DNA from: Plotosus lineatus
Lineage: Eukaryota; Chordata; Actinopteri; Siluriformes; Plotosidae
Length of the DNA: 64,000 nucleotides
Direction of reading: 5' to 3'
Assembly: GCA_024760905.1 (NCBI GenBank)
Contig: CM045733.1
Location: 37,688,501-37,752,500 of the forward strand
The notes under the pieces were generated by a model, which worked only from the letters and a program-made list of their open reading frames with translations, made no database searches and had not been told where the DNA came from. Position numbers and translations under genes: made by a program. Position 1 is the first letter of the stretch. The number at the start of each line of letters is the position of its first letter. This document shows positions 1 to 11,576 of the stretch, in pieces.

Positions 1-490
1 ATGGGAGATTAATTAGGCATCACAAAAGCATGAGCTCTTAATTCAATACAAACTACTTATTGACTTATTGAAAAGGTCTGGAAAAAGAGCAGGCATGTCA
101 TCAGGCAGTTGTAAAATAAGTAAATCAGTGTGTGGGTGCTCAGGATCCATGAGCGAGGGCGCATAGTGCCCAAAGGGGAGAGTGTCTTGGAGGGGGGTGT
201 CCCCCCAAGGGACAGAGCTTTTTCAGTTTTAGAGTTGAAATGGTGCAATTTGGTGAACATATACACTTAAAATTCCTAAAAACAGCTAGTATTAAATAGT
301 CATAAACCCTATCCAGAATAAAATTGACTTACTTTACTTAGTAGTTGAATACTGTAACACAGCTGATCAAATGTGAATATCACAATATTTTAAAAGCAAA
401 CTGAACAATCCCACAAAAGCAAGACCATAACTGACATAACCAAATCGGGTTCCAAGCAAGCAAAGCGTGAATTTAATAATCGAGTTACTT
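1..490. other. snd1 intron, no recognised element
   Basis: AT-rich, apparently single-copy sequence with no exon, repeat boundary or conserved ORF that I can recognise. Confidence 0.5.
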
Positions 491-704
491 TCTTACCTCG
501 ACATGTGCTTTTCAATCAACCACGGATGTCAATCTCTTGTGCCGGGGGACTGTATTACCAGGGCCATTGGAGTCGGCCGCTTCTAAAAACACTGGACTTA
601 TGCCGTAGATACTGTCCCGCTGTCGGGTTTCTTCTCTTTGTTGAGAGAAGAAATTGCTGGGAATTTGGTGATTCCATCTTTCATATAATTATCTAGCATG
701 CCCT

Positions 705-944
705 TTAGTCTTGATATGGTCCATTAATGATTGTCACTAAATTTCGTTTCATTGTCACACAGCACACATCTTTCCCAGCCACATCCAGCTTCTGATAAAA
801 CTTTCCAACCGTAGTGGTTAACTCACACTTATCATGCAAATTGTTCACAGATTTCACCATCCATTCCTTGTTCCATTTTATATGACACCCCTCATCCACC
901 GCCCTAGCCCTATTTTCTTCTTTTCCAATAATAATTCCCGCCAT
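705..944 (-). pseudogene. unidentified coding exon, transposase-like, broken
   Basis: An ATG-started minus-strand reading frame of 79 codons (MAGIIIGKEENRARAVDEGC and onward) ends in VGKFYQKLDVAGKDVCCVTM. A Cys pair followed by basic residues resembles the N-terminal zinc-finger exons of fish hAT/TTF-type transposons, but I cannot name the family. The frame is lost at 705. Minus-strand sequence continues coding-like to a possible splice donor (GTAAG) at about 497. It may be a dead transposon exon or a chance ORF. Confidence 0.3.
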
Positions 945-1317
945 TATTATATAAAGTCATGAAGCTTTCATGTTAAATATTCACACAATGTAGCATCACA
1001 CAGACAAATGGCGGACTGTACGTTTACATACTTACGTAAGCACTACTTGGCTCACGAGAGCCTTAAAACCGCATCTCAACCAATCAAATTTTGCAACACA
1101 AAATTATTAACAAATCGTATTGAGTCTCTTTGGCTCTATTCGTTTTGACAACTCAAGATGGCTATGTCAATTCGCACGATAATATCGTGTATATAACCAT
1201 TTCGACCCGAGACATGCGTGAAGCAATATTTAACACTGGTTAGACGCTCGGCACCCCCCCCCCATAATACACACACACACACAATTTTTTCCCCCTCGAA
1301 TTTAGATGACTAACTAC

Positions 1318-3818
1318 TTCTTCTTTTCCTTTTGGCTGTTCCCTTCAGGGGTCGCCACAGCGAATCATCTGCCTCCATCTCACCCTATCCTCTGCATCTT
1401 CTCTTACGACAACGACCTTCATGTCCTCCTTCACCACATCCATAAATCGCTTCTTTGGTCTTCCTCTTGACTTTTTGCCTGGCAGTTCCAACCTCAGCAT
1501 CCTACTACCAACATATTCACTATCCCTCCTCTGTACATGTCCAAACCATCTCAATCTGGCCTCTCTGACTTTGAGTCTCCAATACCTCTAACATGTGCTG
1601 TCCCTCTAATGTACTAATGTCTGATCCTATCCATCCTCGTTACTCCCAAAGAGAACCTCAACATTTTCATCTCTGTTGCCTCCAGCTCTGCCTCCTGTCT
1701 TTTCCCCATGGCCACTGTTTCTAAACCATACAACATCGCTGGCCACATCACCGTCTTGTAGACTTTTCCTTTCATTCTTGACGATACTCTCCTATCACAC
1801 ATCACACCGGACACTTTTCTCCAATCATTTCAACTTGCCTGCACATGCTTCTTCACCTCTTTTCCACACTCTCCATTGCTCTGGATTGTTGAGCCTAGGT
1901 ACTTAAAATCCTCCACCTTCTTTATCTCTGCTCCTGTGAACCTCAACCTTCATCTTGAGTCATTCTCATTCACACACATGTATTCTGTCTTACTGAGGAT
2001 AATCTTCATTCCTCTCCTTTCCAGGGCATACCTCCACCTCTCTAGGTTTTCCTCCACTTGTTCTCTGCTCTCAGTATAGATCACAATGCCATCCGCAAAC
2101 ATCATAGTCCATGGAGATTCTTGTCTAACCTCGTCTGTCAGCCTGTCCATCGCCAGAGCAAACAAGAAGGGGTTCAGAGCTGATCCTTGATGCAGTCCCA
2201 CCTCCACCTTAAATTCTTTGGTCACACCGACAGTACACCTCACCACTGTCTTACATCTCTCATACATGTCCTGCACCACTCCAACATACTTCTCTGCCAC
2301 TCCAGACTTCCTCATGTAATACCACAGTTCCTCTCTCGGCACCCTGTCATATGCTTTCTCCAGAACCACAAAGGCACAATGCAGCTCCCTCTGACCTTCT
2401 CTGGACTTCACTATTAACATCCTCAAAGCAAACACTGCATCTGTGGTATTCTTTTTTTGGCATGAAATCAAACTGTTGTTCACAAATGCTGAAATGTACC
2501 CTTAATCTAGCTTCCACTATTCTTTCCCATAACTTCATCGTATGGCTAATCAACTTTATCCCTCTGTAGTTGCCACAACTCTGCACGTCTCCCTTGTTCT
2601 TAAAAATGGGCACCAGCACACTTCTCCATTCCTCCAGCATCCTCTCACTCTCTAAGACCTTGTTGAATGTTCTTGTCAGAAAACCTACTGCTACCTCACC
2701 GAGACACTTCCATACCTCCACAGGCAGGTCATCAGGACCAATTGCCTTTCACTTTTCATCCTCTTCAATGCCCTCTTCACTTCACCCTTACTAATCTTTG
2801 CTACTTCCTGGTCCTGAATGGTCACCTCTTCTACTCTTTTTCTCTCTCTCATTTTCCTTATTCATCAGCTCTTCAAAGTACTCTTTCCATCTTCCCAGCA
2901 CACTTCTGTCATCAGTCAATACATTTCCCTCTCTGTCCTTTATCAATCTAACTTGCTGCACGTCCTTCCCATCTCTATTTCTCTGCTGTGCCACCCTGTA
3001 TAAATCATTTTCTCCCTCCTTACTGTCCAACCTAACATACGCCCTCTGTTTGGCCTTTGACACTGCTACCTTCGCCTTACGCTGTGTCTCCCTGTACTCC
3101 TGTTTACTCTCTTCGGTCTACTCAATGTCCCACTTCTTCTTAGCTAACCTCTTCCTCTGTACACACTCCTGCACTTCCTCATTCCACCACCAAGTCTCCT
3201 TATCTACTTTGCTTCCAGATGACACACCAAGTGCTCTCCTACCCGTCTCCCTGATCACATTTGCTGTGGTTGTCCAGTCATGTGGAAGCACTTCCTGACC
3301 ACTCAAAACCTGTTTCAACTCCTCCTTGAAGACAACATGATGGTTCCCGGACAAACTTCCTTTTTCAGCTTCCACCACTTTCACTTCTGCTCTGCCTTTA
3401 CCTTCTTCACCTTCCTCACCATCAGCATCATTCTGCACACCACCATCCTATGCTGTTTGGTAACACTCTCACCCACTACTACATTGCAGTCACTGACTTT
3501 CTTCAAATTGCATCGCCTACACAAGATGTAGTCTTCCTGTGTGCTCCTACCTCTGCTTTTAAAAGTCACCCTATGCTCCTGTCTCTTCTGGAAGAAAGTA
3601 TTTACCACGGTAATCTCCATCCTTTTTGCAAAATCGATCAACATCTGTCCTTCTGTTTTCCTGTCCTGGATAAGCCCTTTTGGTCCCTGCCCAAACTTGC
3701 CCATCACTTCCTCATCCCCTCTGTTGCCTGCTCCAACATGTCCATTGAAGTCTGCACCAATGACCACTCTCTTACCTCTGGGGGTACTCTGCATCACTTC
3801 ACCTAACTCACTCCAGAA
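1318..3818 (-). mobile_element. RTE-like LINE, 5'-truncated (copy 1)
   Basis: A non-LTR retrotransposon on the minus strand. Translated pieces in several frames give an endonuclease part (VIGADFNGHVGAGNRGDEEV), the reverse transcriptase (NYRGIKLISHTMKLWERIVE; AYDRVPREELW; FADG at the catalytic YADD-box site), and the C-terminal LRWFGHVQRR / GRPKKRFMDV region ending CGDP. The 3' tail (GGCGACCCCTGAAGGGAA followed by AAAAGAAGAAG) lies at 1318-1365. The start is truncated inside the endonuclease at about 3818. Frameshifts and the FADD to FADG change show it is dead. Confidence 0.9.
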
Positions 3819-3914
3819 TCAATAGCTAATCTTTTAGCTTGTACGCCTTCCAGTGACAAACAAGATCTTTCTGATGAAAAGTGGGTACTCTGTGGTACTT
3901 TCTAGACTCTTCTT

Positions 3915-4206
3915 CCGCTTCTTCTTTTCCATTCGGCTGCTCCCTTCGGGGGTCGCCACAGCAAATCATCCGCCATCATCTTACCCTGTCCTCTGCATCT
4001 TCTTCTCTGACTCCAACGACCTTCATGTCTTCCTTCACCACATCCATAAATCTCTTCTTTGGTCTTCCTCTTGGCCTTCTGCCTGGTAGTTCCAACCTCA
4101 GCATCCTACTGCCAATATACTCACTACCCCTCCTCTGTACATGTCCAAAACATCTCAATCTAGCCTCTCTGACTTTGTTTCCCAAACATCTGACATGGGC
4201 TGTCAA
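3915..4206 (-). mobile_element. RTE-like LINE 3' fragment (copy 2)
   Basis: Only the last ~290 bp of the same LINE as copy 1: the LRCFGHVQRRGSEYIGSRML segment to CGDP plus the 3' tail. It is 5'-truncated at about 4206. It lies about 100 bp from copy 1 in the same orientation but carries its own 3' tail, so it is a separate insertion. Confidence 0.85.
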
Positions 4207-4694
4207 TCAGATATGCACTGGTCCATGCAGGATTTATTGACTGGGTGTCAACTAATAGGTTCATTTAACAGACTTGATAATAAACAAGCAATTCCTTGTT
4301 AAATACCCAATCTCATCTCAAGGTGTGATTGCAGCAGAAATATGTCGCATTATGTTGCAAATACTGAAGATAAAAAAAGCAGGATGCAATATACTAAAAC
4401 ACTTCAGCTCCAGCTCCAGATCTAGCAATGTACTTGAAGCTAAGAAAACTTGCAGGCGACCTGCATTTCTTTCTTTAGAAAAAGAGATTTTGCTGTTACC
4501 TGGAGAGGAACTGCAGACAAAATTGAAGTGAGGGCCAATGTTCACTAAACAGACTAAACGTCTCCCTGTAACACGAGTCAATAGTTCAGCAGGAGTGGAC
4601 ACTTTCTAGATCCAAACAACCTGTATGAGCGAATTCACTGCACAGTGTCACTGTATCTCTCTCTCAGTCCTGTGTGGATTCATTCATGAACACA

Positions 4695-4696
<2 letters not shown>

Positions 4697-4770
<74 letters not shown>

Positions 4771-4800
4771 CATACATACATACACACACACACATACACA
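4697..4800. repeat. (TA)n-(CA)n microsatellite
   Basis: About 68 bp of TA dinucleotides followed by imperfect CATA/CACA repeats. It directly abuts the left end of the TA element at 4801. Confidence 0.98.
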
Positions 4801-5263
4801 CAGGGATCCCTCGCTACTTCGCACTTCAATTTATGCGGTGTCAGTGCATCGGCATTTTTTTTAAAATATTCATCGAAATAAAAAAATAAGGAAATTAAGG
4901 AAGAAAAAGGGAAAAGGTTAAGAAGAATGCCACAAAAACAAGGTCAATTATGCAAAAAAAAAACAAACAAACAAAAAAAACCTTAAACAAACAAAACAAA
5001 AAACAACCCAAAATCTCCCATCAATACTTACATTTTTGTGAGGTGCGTGTCTTTATGTTTGTGTATTTATATTTTATTTATCTCTTTTGCATTATTTTTA
5101 AATGTTTAATTGTTATTATAAGCATTGAATATGTATTTATTGATATTATATACACATATACATGTACATATACGGCAGAGTTGGGGGGGGTGTTGATCCT
5201 ACTTCACGAATTTCACTTAATGCTTTTCGGTCCCAATTAATAGTGGAAAGTGAGGGATCCCTG
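4801..5263. mobile_element. MITE with CAGGGATCCCTCGCTACTTCG terminal inverted repeats
   Basis: The left end CAGGGATCCCTCGCTACTTC at 4801 is mirrored by the right end at about 5195-5263 (CTACTTCACG ... GGGATCCCTG, then TA). There is no coding capacity. Related copies occur at 31992-32972, 43645-43805 (left end) and 29965-30061 (right end). The ends and TA flank suggest a Tc1/mariner or pogo-derived non-autonomous family. Confidence 0.75.
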
Positions 5264-5266
5264 TAT

Positions 5267-6132
<866 letters not shown>

Positions 6133-6143
6133 TATTCATGTAC

Positions 6144-6156
<13 letters not shown>

Positions 6157-6223
<67 letters not shown>

Positions 6224-6235
6224 ATACATATATAT
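6157..6235. repeat. (TA)n microsatellite
   Basis: About 57 bp TA followed by CACATACATA; borders the palindromic ribozyme element at 6236. Confidence 0.97.
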
Positions 6236-6345
6236 AGAGGATTTTCTGAGTAGATCCTTCCGTAGGAGAGTGCTCAATACTTTTTGGTAGAGCAAATAAC
6301 AAAAATAAAAGGACAGGACAAAGACTTTCTATTGAAACTCCATTT

Positions 6346-6400
6346 ATCACTACAGATCTGTTTCGAGGGGTGGTGAAACCATCCTCTCTCTTCAGGTGAT
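6346..6400 (-). ncRNA. hammerhead ribozyme motif, left arm of copy 1
   Basis: Exact mirror of the right-arm motif: CUGANGA reads on the minus strand from 6395 to 6389 and the predicted cleavage lies between 6351 and 6350. Both strands of this element therefore carry one sense ribozyme. Confidence 0.72.
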
Positions 6401-6413
6401 TATAGAATCTATA

Positions 6414-6468
6414 ATCACCTGAAGAGAGAGGATGGTTTCACCACCCCTCGAAACAGATCTGTAGTGAT
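6414..6468 (+). ncRNA. hammerhead ribozyme motif, right arm of copy 1
   Basis: Core read by eye: CUGAAGA (CUGANGA) at 6419-6425 and GAAA at 6450-6453. Helix II is 6426-6449 (GAG pairs CUC, GG pairs CC, UGGU pairs ACCA, UUC loop, one bulged A and one A-C mismatch). Helix III is very short: ACA 6453-6455 with UGU 6460-6462. H17 is A6463. Helix I is AUCAC 6414-6418 with GUGAU 6464-6468. All invariant core bases are present, so cleavage would fall between 6463 and 6464. A very short helix III is typical of ribozymes in Penelope-like elements. Confidence 0.75.
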
Positions 6469-6515
6469 AAATGGAGTTTCAATAGAAAGTCTTTGTCCTG
6501 TCCTTTTATTTTTGT

Positions 6516-6518
<3 letters not shown>

Positions 6519-6604
<86 letters not shown>
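6519..6604. repeat. (TA)n-(CA)n microsatellite
   Basis: TA tract followed by CACA tract, between the palindrome and a SINE head. Confidence 0.97.
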
Positions 6605-6605
6605 T

Positions 6606-6714
6606 GGGGGCAGTGGTGGTCTATTGGATAGGGCGCAGGAGGTTCGACTGTCCCCCCAGGGCAGCTAACTGGGTCATTAAAGCCGAGCCATGTCTCTTAC
6701 TGTCTATGGTGAGA
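6606..6714 (+). mobile_element. SINE head 1, truncated
   Basis: tRNA-like head GGGGGCAGTGGTGGTCTATT with part of the body (GCAGCTAACTGGGTCATTAA, CTGTCTATGGTGAGA). The B box is degraded. It ends abruptly at the 3' break of the adjacent Tc1 copy. Confidence 0.75.
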
Positions 6715-7748
6715 GGCCAGGTCGTGCTGAAAATTGAAAATCTTCATCTCCATAAAGCTTTTCAGCAGATGGAAGCATGAAGTGCTCCAAAATCTCCTGA
6801 TAGCTAGCTGCATTGACCCTGCCCTTGATAAAACACAGTGGACCAACACCAGCAGCTGACATGGCACCCCAGACCATCACTGACTGTGGGTACTTGACAC
6901 TGGACTTCAGGCATTTTGGCATTTCCTTCTCCCCAGTCTTCCTCCAAACTCTGGCACCTTAATTTCCAAATTACATGCAAAATTTGCTTTCATCTGAAAA
7001 AAGTACTTTGGACCACTGAGCAACAGTCCAGTGCTGCTTCTCTGTAGCCCAGGTCAGGCGCTTCTGCCGCTGTTTCTGGTTCAATAGTGACTTGACCTGG
7101 GGAATGCGGCACCTGAAGCCCATTTCCTGCACACACCTGTGCCTGGTGGCTCGGGATGTTTCTACTCCAGACTCAGTCCACTGCTTCCACAGGTGCCCCA
7201 AAGTCTGGAATCGGCCCTTCTCCACAATCTTCCTCAGGGTCCGGTCACCTCTTCTGGTTGTGCAGCGTTTTTGCCACACTTTTTCCTTCCCACAGACGTC
7301 CCACTGTGGTGGCTTGATACAGCACTCTGGGAACAGCCTATTCGCTCAGAGATTTCTTTCCATCTTACCCTCTTGCTTGAGGGTGTCAATGATGGACAGC
7401 AGTCAGGTCGGCAGTCTTACCCATGATTGCGGTTTTGAGTAATGAATCAGGGTGGCAGTTTTTAAAAGCCTCAGGAATTTTTTGCAGGTGTTTAGAGTTA
7501 ATTGGTTGATTCATATGATTCGGTTAATTGCTCGTTTAGAGTACCTTTTCATGATATGCTAATTTTTTGAGATAGGAATTATAGGTTTTCATGAGCTGTA
7601 TGCCAAAATCATCAGTATTAAAACAATAAAATACCTGAAATATTTCAGTTGGTGTGCAATGAATCTAAAATATATGAAAGTTTAATTTTTATCAGTACAT
7701 TACAGAAAATAATGAACTTTATCATAATGTGCTAATTTTTTGAGAAGG
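6715..7748 (-). mobile_element. Tc1-like transposon, 3'-truncated (copy A)
   Basis: Minus-strand Tc1 copy. The outer TIR at 7748 (TTTTTTGAGAAGG; inner repeat TGCTAATTTTTTGAGATAGG) precedes a transposase start near 7424 (MGKTAD...). Translated pieces include KQWTESGVETSRATRHRCVQ, LFSDESKF (first catalytic Asp) and MPKCLKSSVKYPQSVMVWGA. The copy stops at 6715, before the second Asp and the D34E glutamate, so it is dead. It keeps the ESGVETSRAT segment that copies B-D have lost. Confidence 0.9.
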
Positions 7749-7752
7749 ATTT

Positions 7753-7757
7753 ATATA

Positions 7758-7838
<81 letters not shown>

Positions 7839-7862
7839 TATATATTTACACACACACACACA
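7753..7862. repeat. (TA)n-(CA)n microsatellite
   Basis: TA and TATTTA repeats followed by short (CA)n, next to the Tc1 terminus. Confidence 0.95.
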
Positions 7863-8316
7863 AAACAAAAATCACCACCTCAGCTCATTATCTCTTATTC
7901 CAGTGACAAGCTTACTTATTCAAATCTGACTAATCCATCACTAACACAGTCTGAAATGGCCTGTAGGTAAAGGATGAATGGCTGTGTATTTTCAAGTGCA
8001 TATATATGTCTCAGTGCGACCCTACAGAACTATACGGAGGAAAGAAGAGATTCTTGCAAAACCATTACATTTTAAAGAAATGAATTCTGACAGTCAGCTG
8101 ACTGATGGTATGGGAATGAGAATGGTGTTGATGACAGCTTTGCCACACAACAGCCCTACCATGCACAAGAGTCCAGCCTCCGAATAATTAATAATAACAA
8201 TAATAAAAAAAATTAAAAAAAAAACCTCAACAGCAGCCAGTAAAGCAGAATCATAATACAGAAGGACATATCAACTAAATTACCTAAAATTAGAAAACAC
8301 AATTGATGGGCCTCAC

Positions 8317-8420
8317 CTCTCTCTGCAACACAAGCTCCTTTGTAAACAGTGTGGCCTCCTCACTGAACGGTTCTGGTGTTCCACCTGGCATGTTTCGGGT
8401 CCCTCGTGGGCACTCGATAC
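8317..8420 (-). CDS. snd1: snd1 internal exon g (SN4)
   Basis: A 104-nt exon. Two bases complete Gly, then 34 codons read [20 protein letters not shown] and [20 protein letters not shown] and [19 protein letters not shown] are diagnostic SND1 SN4 sequence. The loop between them looks about two residues shorter than the mammalian protein as I recall it. The acceptor is ATATAG and the donor GTGAGG. The next exon (mammalian VEVEVESMDKAG) is not found on either strand in 1-8316, so this intron is longer than 8.3 kb. Confidence 0.95.
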
Positions 8421-9036
8421 CTATATCGATAAGAGAGGAACGAAGATATAATTTGGGAAAAGCTAATTAATGGAAAGAGCTGGTTAGCATCAATTCTATA
8501 ATTATAATGAAACACAAATGATACCCTCTTGTGTCCACTGTTTGCTTGTGTTCCTGTCTCTGGTAGTCCTCCTTTAGATGGACCTGCTAGTATAATTAAC
8601 TTTATAACATGACATAACTAATGAGCAGCCAGAAACACAAGCAAAAGCGGCAAAGCTGTCAGCTTAAAGGCAGCAACTTGCAGTCTTTGCATCTCCATCA
8701 ACTCACCTCTTACCAATTTGTTAGCTTGTGTGTTAGCCTTTCAAAGAATTGGAGAAGCGAGAACCTTACTCTATTTGTTTTGTCATCGTGAAACTTTACA
8801 GGATTGGTTAGGATGTCATAACTATCAAAGTAAAAATGGGTATTAAGTGGGAAATTATTAATTTTTGTTACCATTTTGTAACCAACATGCTCAGCTTCAA
8901 AATTACACAAAATGTTCTAACACTTGTTGCTAGTTCTGGAGTAACTAACCAAACCACACCAGGAATCTTCAACCTTTCAAGTATGTAACTTTTTGAATGA
9001 GAAAGTAAAAATAAAAAACATGCTTAAAGTTCAAAG
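8421..9036. other. snd1 intron, apparently single-copy
   Basis: AT-rich intronic sequence between exon g and the fold-back element. I see no repeat boundary or conserved coding. Confidence 0.5.
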
Positions 9037-9038
9037 TA

Positions 9039-10391
9039 CAGCCGTACCTTGGTTCTTGAACTTAATCCGTTCCAGAAGGCTGTTCGAATTCCAATTTGTT
9101 CGAATTCCAAATCCGCTTTGCCCATTACAAATAATGTAAATGATCTTAATCTGTTCCATCGTCTTTTGAACAGAAGTTAACAGTACCGTTACTCATACCA
9201 TAGGTCCTCAAATTAAGTAAAAAAAATTATTGAATACAATACATTATGTTATGTTTTGTGTTGTAAGAGACTTTTTAACTTTTCTGTGGTTTTTATTTTA
9301 GTGCTATGGTCTCTCAGAAAAGAGTTGCATGTTGAAATGTGAGTTGGAGAGGGGCGTGGCTCGAACACGGGGATGGAGTGATAAACACACACACAATCAT
9401 TTCCATTTAATCACAGGCTGTGACGACTAACAGCGCTCTCCGGGCGAGAAGACTGTCCCTCTTGATCTCTCAGCTCTGTGCTCGAGCAATTCAGGCTTTA
9501 GCTTGATTTCCATGTACAATTTCCCCGTTTCATCTATGTAAACGGCTGTGCTTTATTGTTCACAGGGAAGACACGAGTGCACTAGACACAATAACTAGAG
9601 CACTAGAAACCTGTGAACAATAAAGCACAACCCGTTTTCATAAATGAGTGTGTTAGAGCCATGCCCCTCTCCAACATGCAACTCTTCTGAGACCATAACA
9701 CACTAAAATGAAAACTACTGAAAAGTTAAAGCATAAGAACAATAAAGATAAGAATTTTAACGTTTTTTGAAAAGCCTTCTTTTCAAAACCTTACGGAAGT
9801 GGCTCATGACCTCATCGTTAAAGGTGTTCACAGCGCTGCTAGCACTTTAGCTTAGCTTAGCTGACAAATATACATACATACATACATACATGCTCTTCAG
9901 CTTTGTTCAGGCAGTTATGCCTATAAACCGCTCTGTGAGTTTTCTGTTCGGTACTCTAAATCGTATTTATCGCTGGAGCTGGTATATGGCATTAGTGATT
10001 AGATAACTTTAGTGATTTAGCACTAGCTTTAGGACTGTATCAACAACCTCCGGAGTTCCCCAGGACAGCTTTTAGGGTGATACATAGTATCAACAACTTC
10101 CGGACTTCCCCAGGACAGCTTTACAGTATTAGGGTGATACATAAAGCACCGGACTGATGAGCCACTAGGCTTGGGTGTAAAAGCCCAAACAGTCCTCACA
10201 TAGTATCGACAACTTCTGGACTTCCAGAAGTCGCTTTTCCTCCCTCTTGCTCTCATTTTTTCTCATGCATTTTTCGAGTTCGACTTCCGAATTTTGTTCG
10301 ACTTCCAAGGGTAAAAAAAAAATCTCAGATTTTTTTGTTCAAATTTCGATTTGTTCAACCTCTAAAGCATTCGAGAAACGAGGTACCACTG
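9039..10391. mobile_element. TA-flanked fold-back MITE (1.35 kb)
   Basis: The left end CAGCCGTACCTTGGTTCTTG is the inverted match of the right end (CGAGAAACGAGGTACCACTG), and TA lies on both sides (9037-9038 and 10392-10393). Inside are two nested inverted repeats: about 85 bp at 9280-9365 versus 9648-9735 (GAGAGGGGCGTGGCT versus AGCCATGCCCCTCTC), and about 23 bp around GCTTTATTGTTCACAGG near 9550 and 9610. No transposase. Possibly a mariner/pogo-type non-autonomous element. Confidence 0.7.
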
Positions 10392-10606
10392 TACAGTAAG
10401 CCCTTGACTATTAGCGGTTTTGCACTCGCGCCCCCGCATATTCGCGGACTGCCGAGCAACTATCATGTAATTCAAATTCAGCCAATGGCTGTTCTCCTTC
10501 TTGCTGATTGGTTGAGATGATGTAATGCCCCTTTTTCTTCATTCGGGCACACTTTGAGCATGTGCTTTTTTAGTGTGTGTGTTTTTAATTACAGTTAAGC
10601 TTAGTC

Positions 10607-10858
10607 ATGCCACCCAAACACTGCACACCTTCTCAGGCTTCTGGTAAGGCACCGAAGCGCCAGAAAAAGGTAATGACGTTCCATGAAAAAGTAGAACTGC
10701 TTGATATGATTCAGAAAGGAAAACATTTTTCCGCAGTAGGGTGCCATTATAAAGTGAATGAAAGTACAGTCCACTACATAAAGAAAAATGAAAAGGCAAT
10801 CAGAGCTAGTGTAGAATCAAGTTTTTGTATAAGTGCTAAGAAGATGAATGTTGTATGA
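10607..10858 (+). pseudogene. Tigger transposase N-terminus (CENP-B-type HTH)
   Basis: 83 codons from MPPKHCTPSQASGKAPKRQK. The segment VMTFHEKVELLDMIQKGKHF then SAVGCHYKVNESTVHYIKKN is a psq/CENP-B N-terminal helix-turn-helix as in TIGD-type transposases. The frame then stops. The DDE domain is absent and replaced by the inserted SINE and LINE, so only the DNA-binding part survives. Confidence 0.85.
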
Positions 10859-11180
10859 AGCAAGATCATCATCAGAATGGAACCATTCTTCCATCCAGGT
10901 TCCATTCTCAGTTATTATTCAGTACAGCAGGTTCCATTTTCAGTTATTGTTCCAGTACAGTACTGTACTTAAGTTAATGTTTAGAATGTTTGTGTGTGAG
11001 ATTTTATGTTCTGTAGCATGTTTATTCAAGCGCAAAGTATCCACGTCAAGTAATTTCACTGGTATCCAGTTCATGTAAATATAATGCAATGCAAAGTAAA
11101 TATAATGCAATGCCGCTCTCTAGTGGGCATTTTTCAAGAATACAGTACTGAATGTTTCAACGAAAAGAATCTTTTATACA

Positions 11181-11182
<2 letters not shown>

Positions 11183-11240
<58 letters not shown>
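11183..11240. repeat. (TA)n-(GT)n microsatellite
   Basis: About 36 bp TA then 22 bp GT, immediately before a SINE head. Confidence 0.97.
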
Positions 11241-11562
11241 CAGTGGTGGTCTTGTGGATAAGGTGCAGGATCACTGATCCTAAAGTTGGGGTTCGAGTCC
11301 CCACAGGGTTGTCACTGTCCCCCCAGTGCAGCTTACTGGGTTATCAAAGGCGGGCCATATTTCTCACTGGCATGTAAAAGAACCATTGCTGACTTTCATA
11401 AAGAGTAGGCAAAGTCGTCAGCATGTTTCTGTCCCTTGTTAAAGGGCTGTGACAGGAAGGGCATCCGATGTAAGAAGCTATGCCAAATCAAATGTGCGAA
11501 TCAGATGATTCGCTGTGGCGACTCCTGAGAAAGGGGGAAAAAAAGGAAAAAAGCTGAAAAGA
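11241..11562 (+). mobile_element. SINE, head 1 + tail A
   Basis: tRNA-like head with A box (TGGTCTTGTGG) and B box (GGTTCGAGTCC). The body is shared with other copies (TTATCAAAGGCGGGCCATAT; GTGACAGGAAGGGCATCCGA). The 3' tail GATGATTCGCTGTGGCGACT followed by AAGCTGAAAAG is the same as the 3' end of the RTE-like LINE, the presumed source of retrotransposition machinery. It lies 14 bp upstream of a LINE 5' end. Confidence 0.88.
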
Positions 11563-11576
11563 TGATATTATATAAA

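Larger units (their letters stand above)
6236..6517. mobile_element. palindromic hammerhead-ribozyme element, copy 1
   Basis: Bases 6297-6517 form a perfect 221-bp palindrome (110-bp arms, centre 6407). The left arm extends a further ~61 bp (from GAGGATTTTCTGAGTAGATC), and this extension is missing on the right, where (TA)n begins. Each arm contains a hammerhead motif (see separate entries). Copies at 27158-27438 and 31614-31880 share the design. I infer a relic of inverted pseudo-LTRs of a Penelope-like element or a retrozyme-like element, because those groups carry such ribozymes. No coding region is present. Confidence 0.75.

Noticed and set aside
4625..4864. Frames of poly(YI) such as HKIYIYIYIYIY and others across the window
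   Set aside because: Translations of (TA)n and (CA)n microsatellites.
6236..6270. A second hammerhead core at TTTTCTGAGTAGATCC in the arm extension
   Set aside because: CTGAGTA does not satisfy CUGANGA and no matching GAAA/helix II arrangement follows.
6297..6517. Interpretation of the palindrome as an assembly artefact (inverted read join)
   Set aside because: The same design occurs at two other loci with different truncations, centres and substitutions, so it is a genuine repeat family, though the perfect arms here deserve read-level confirmation.
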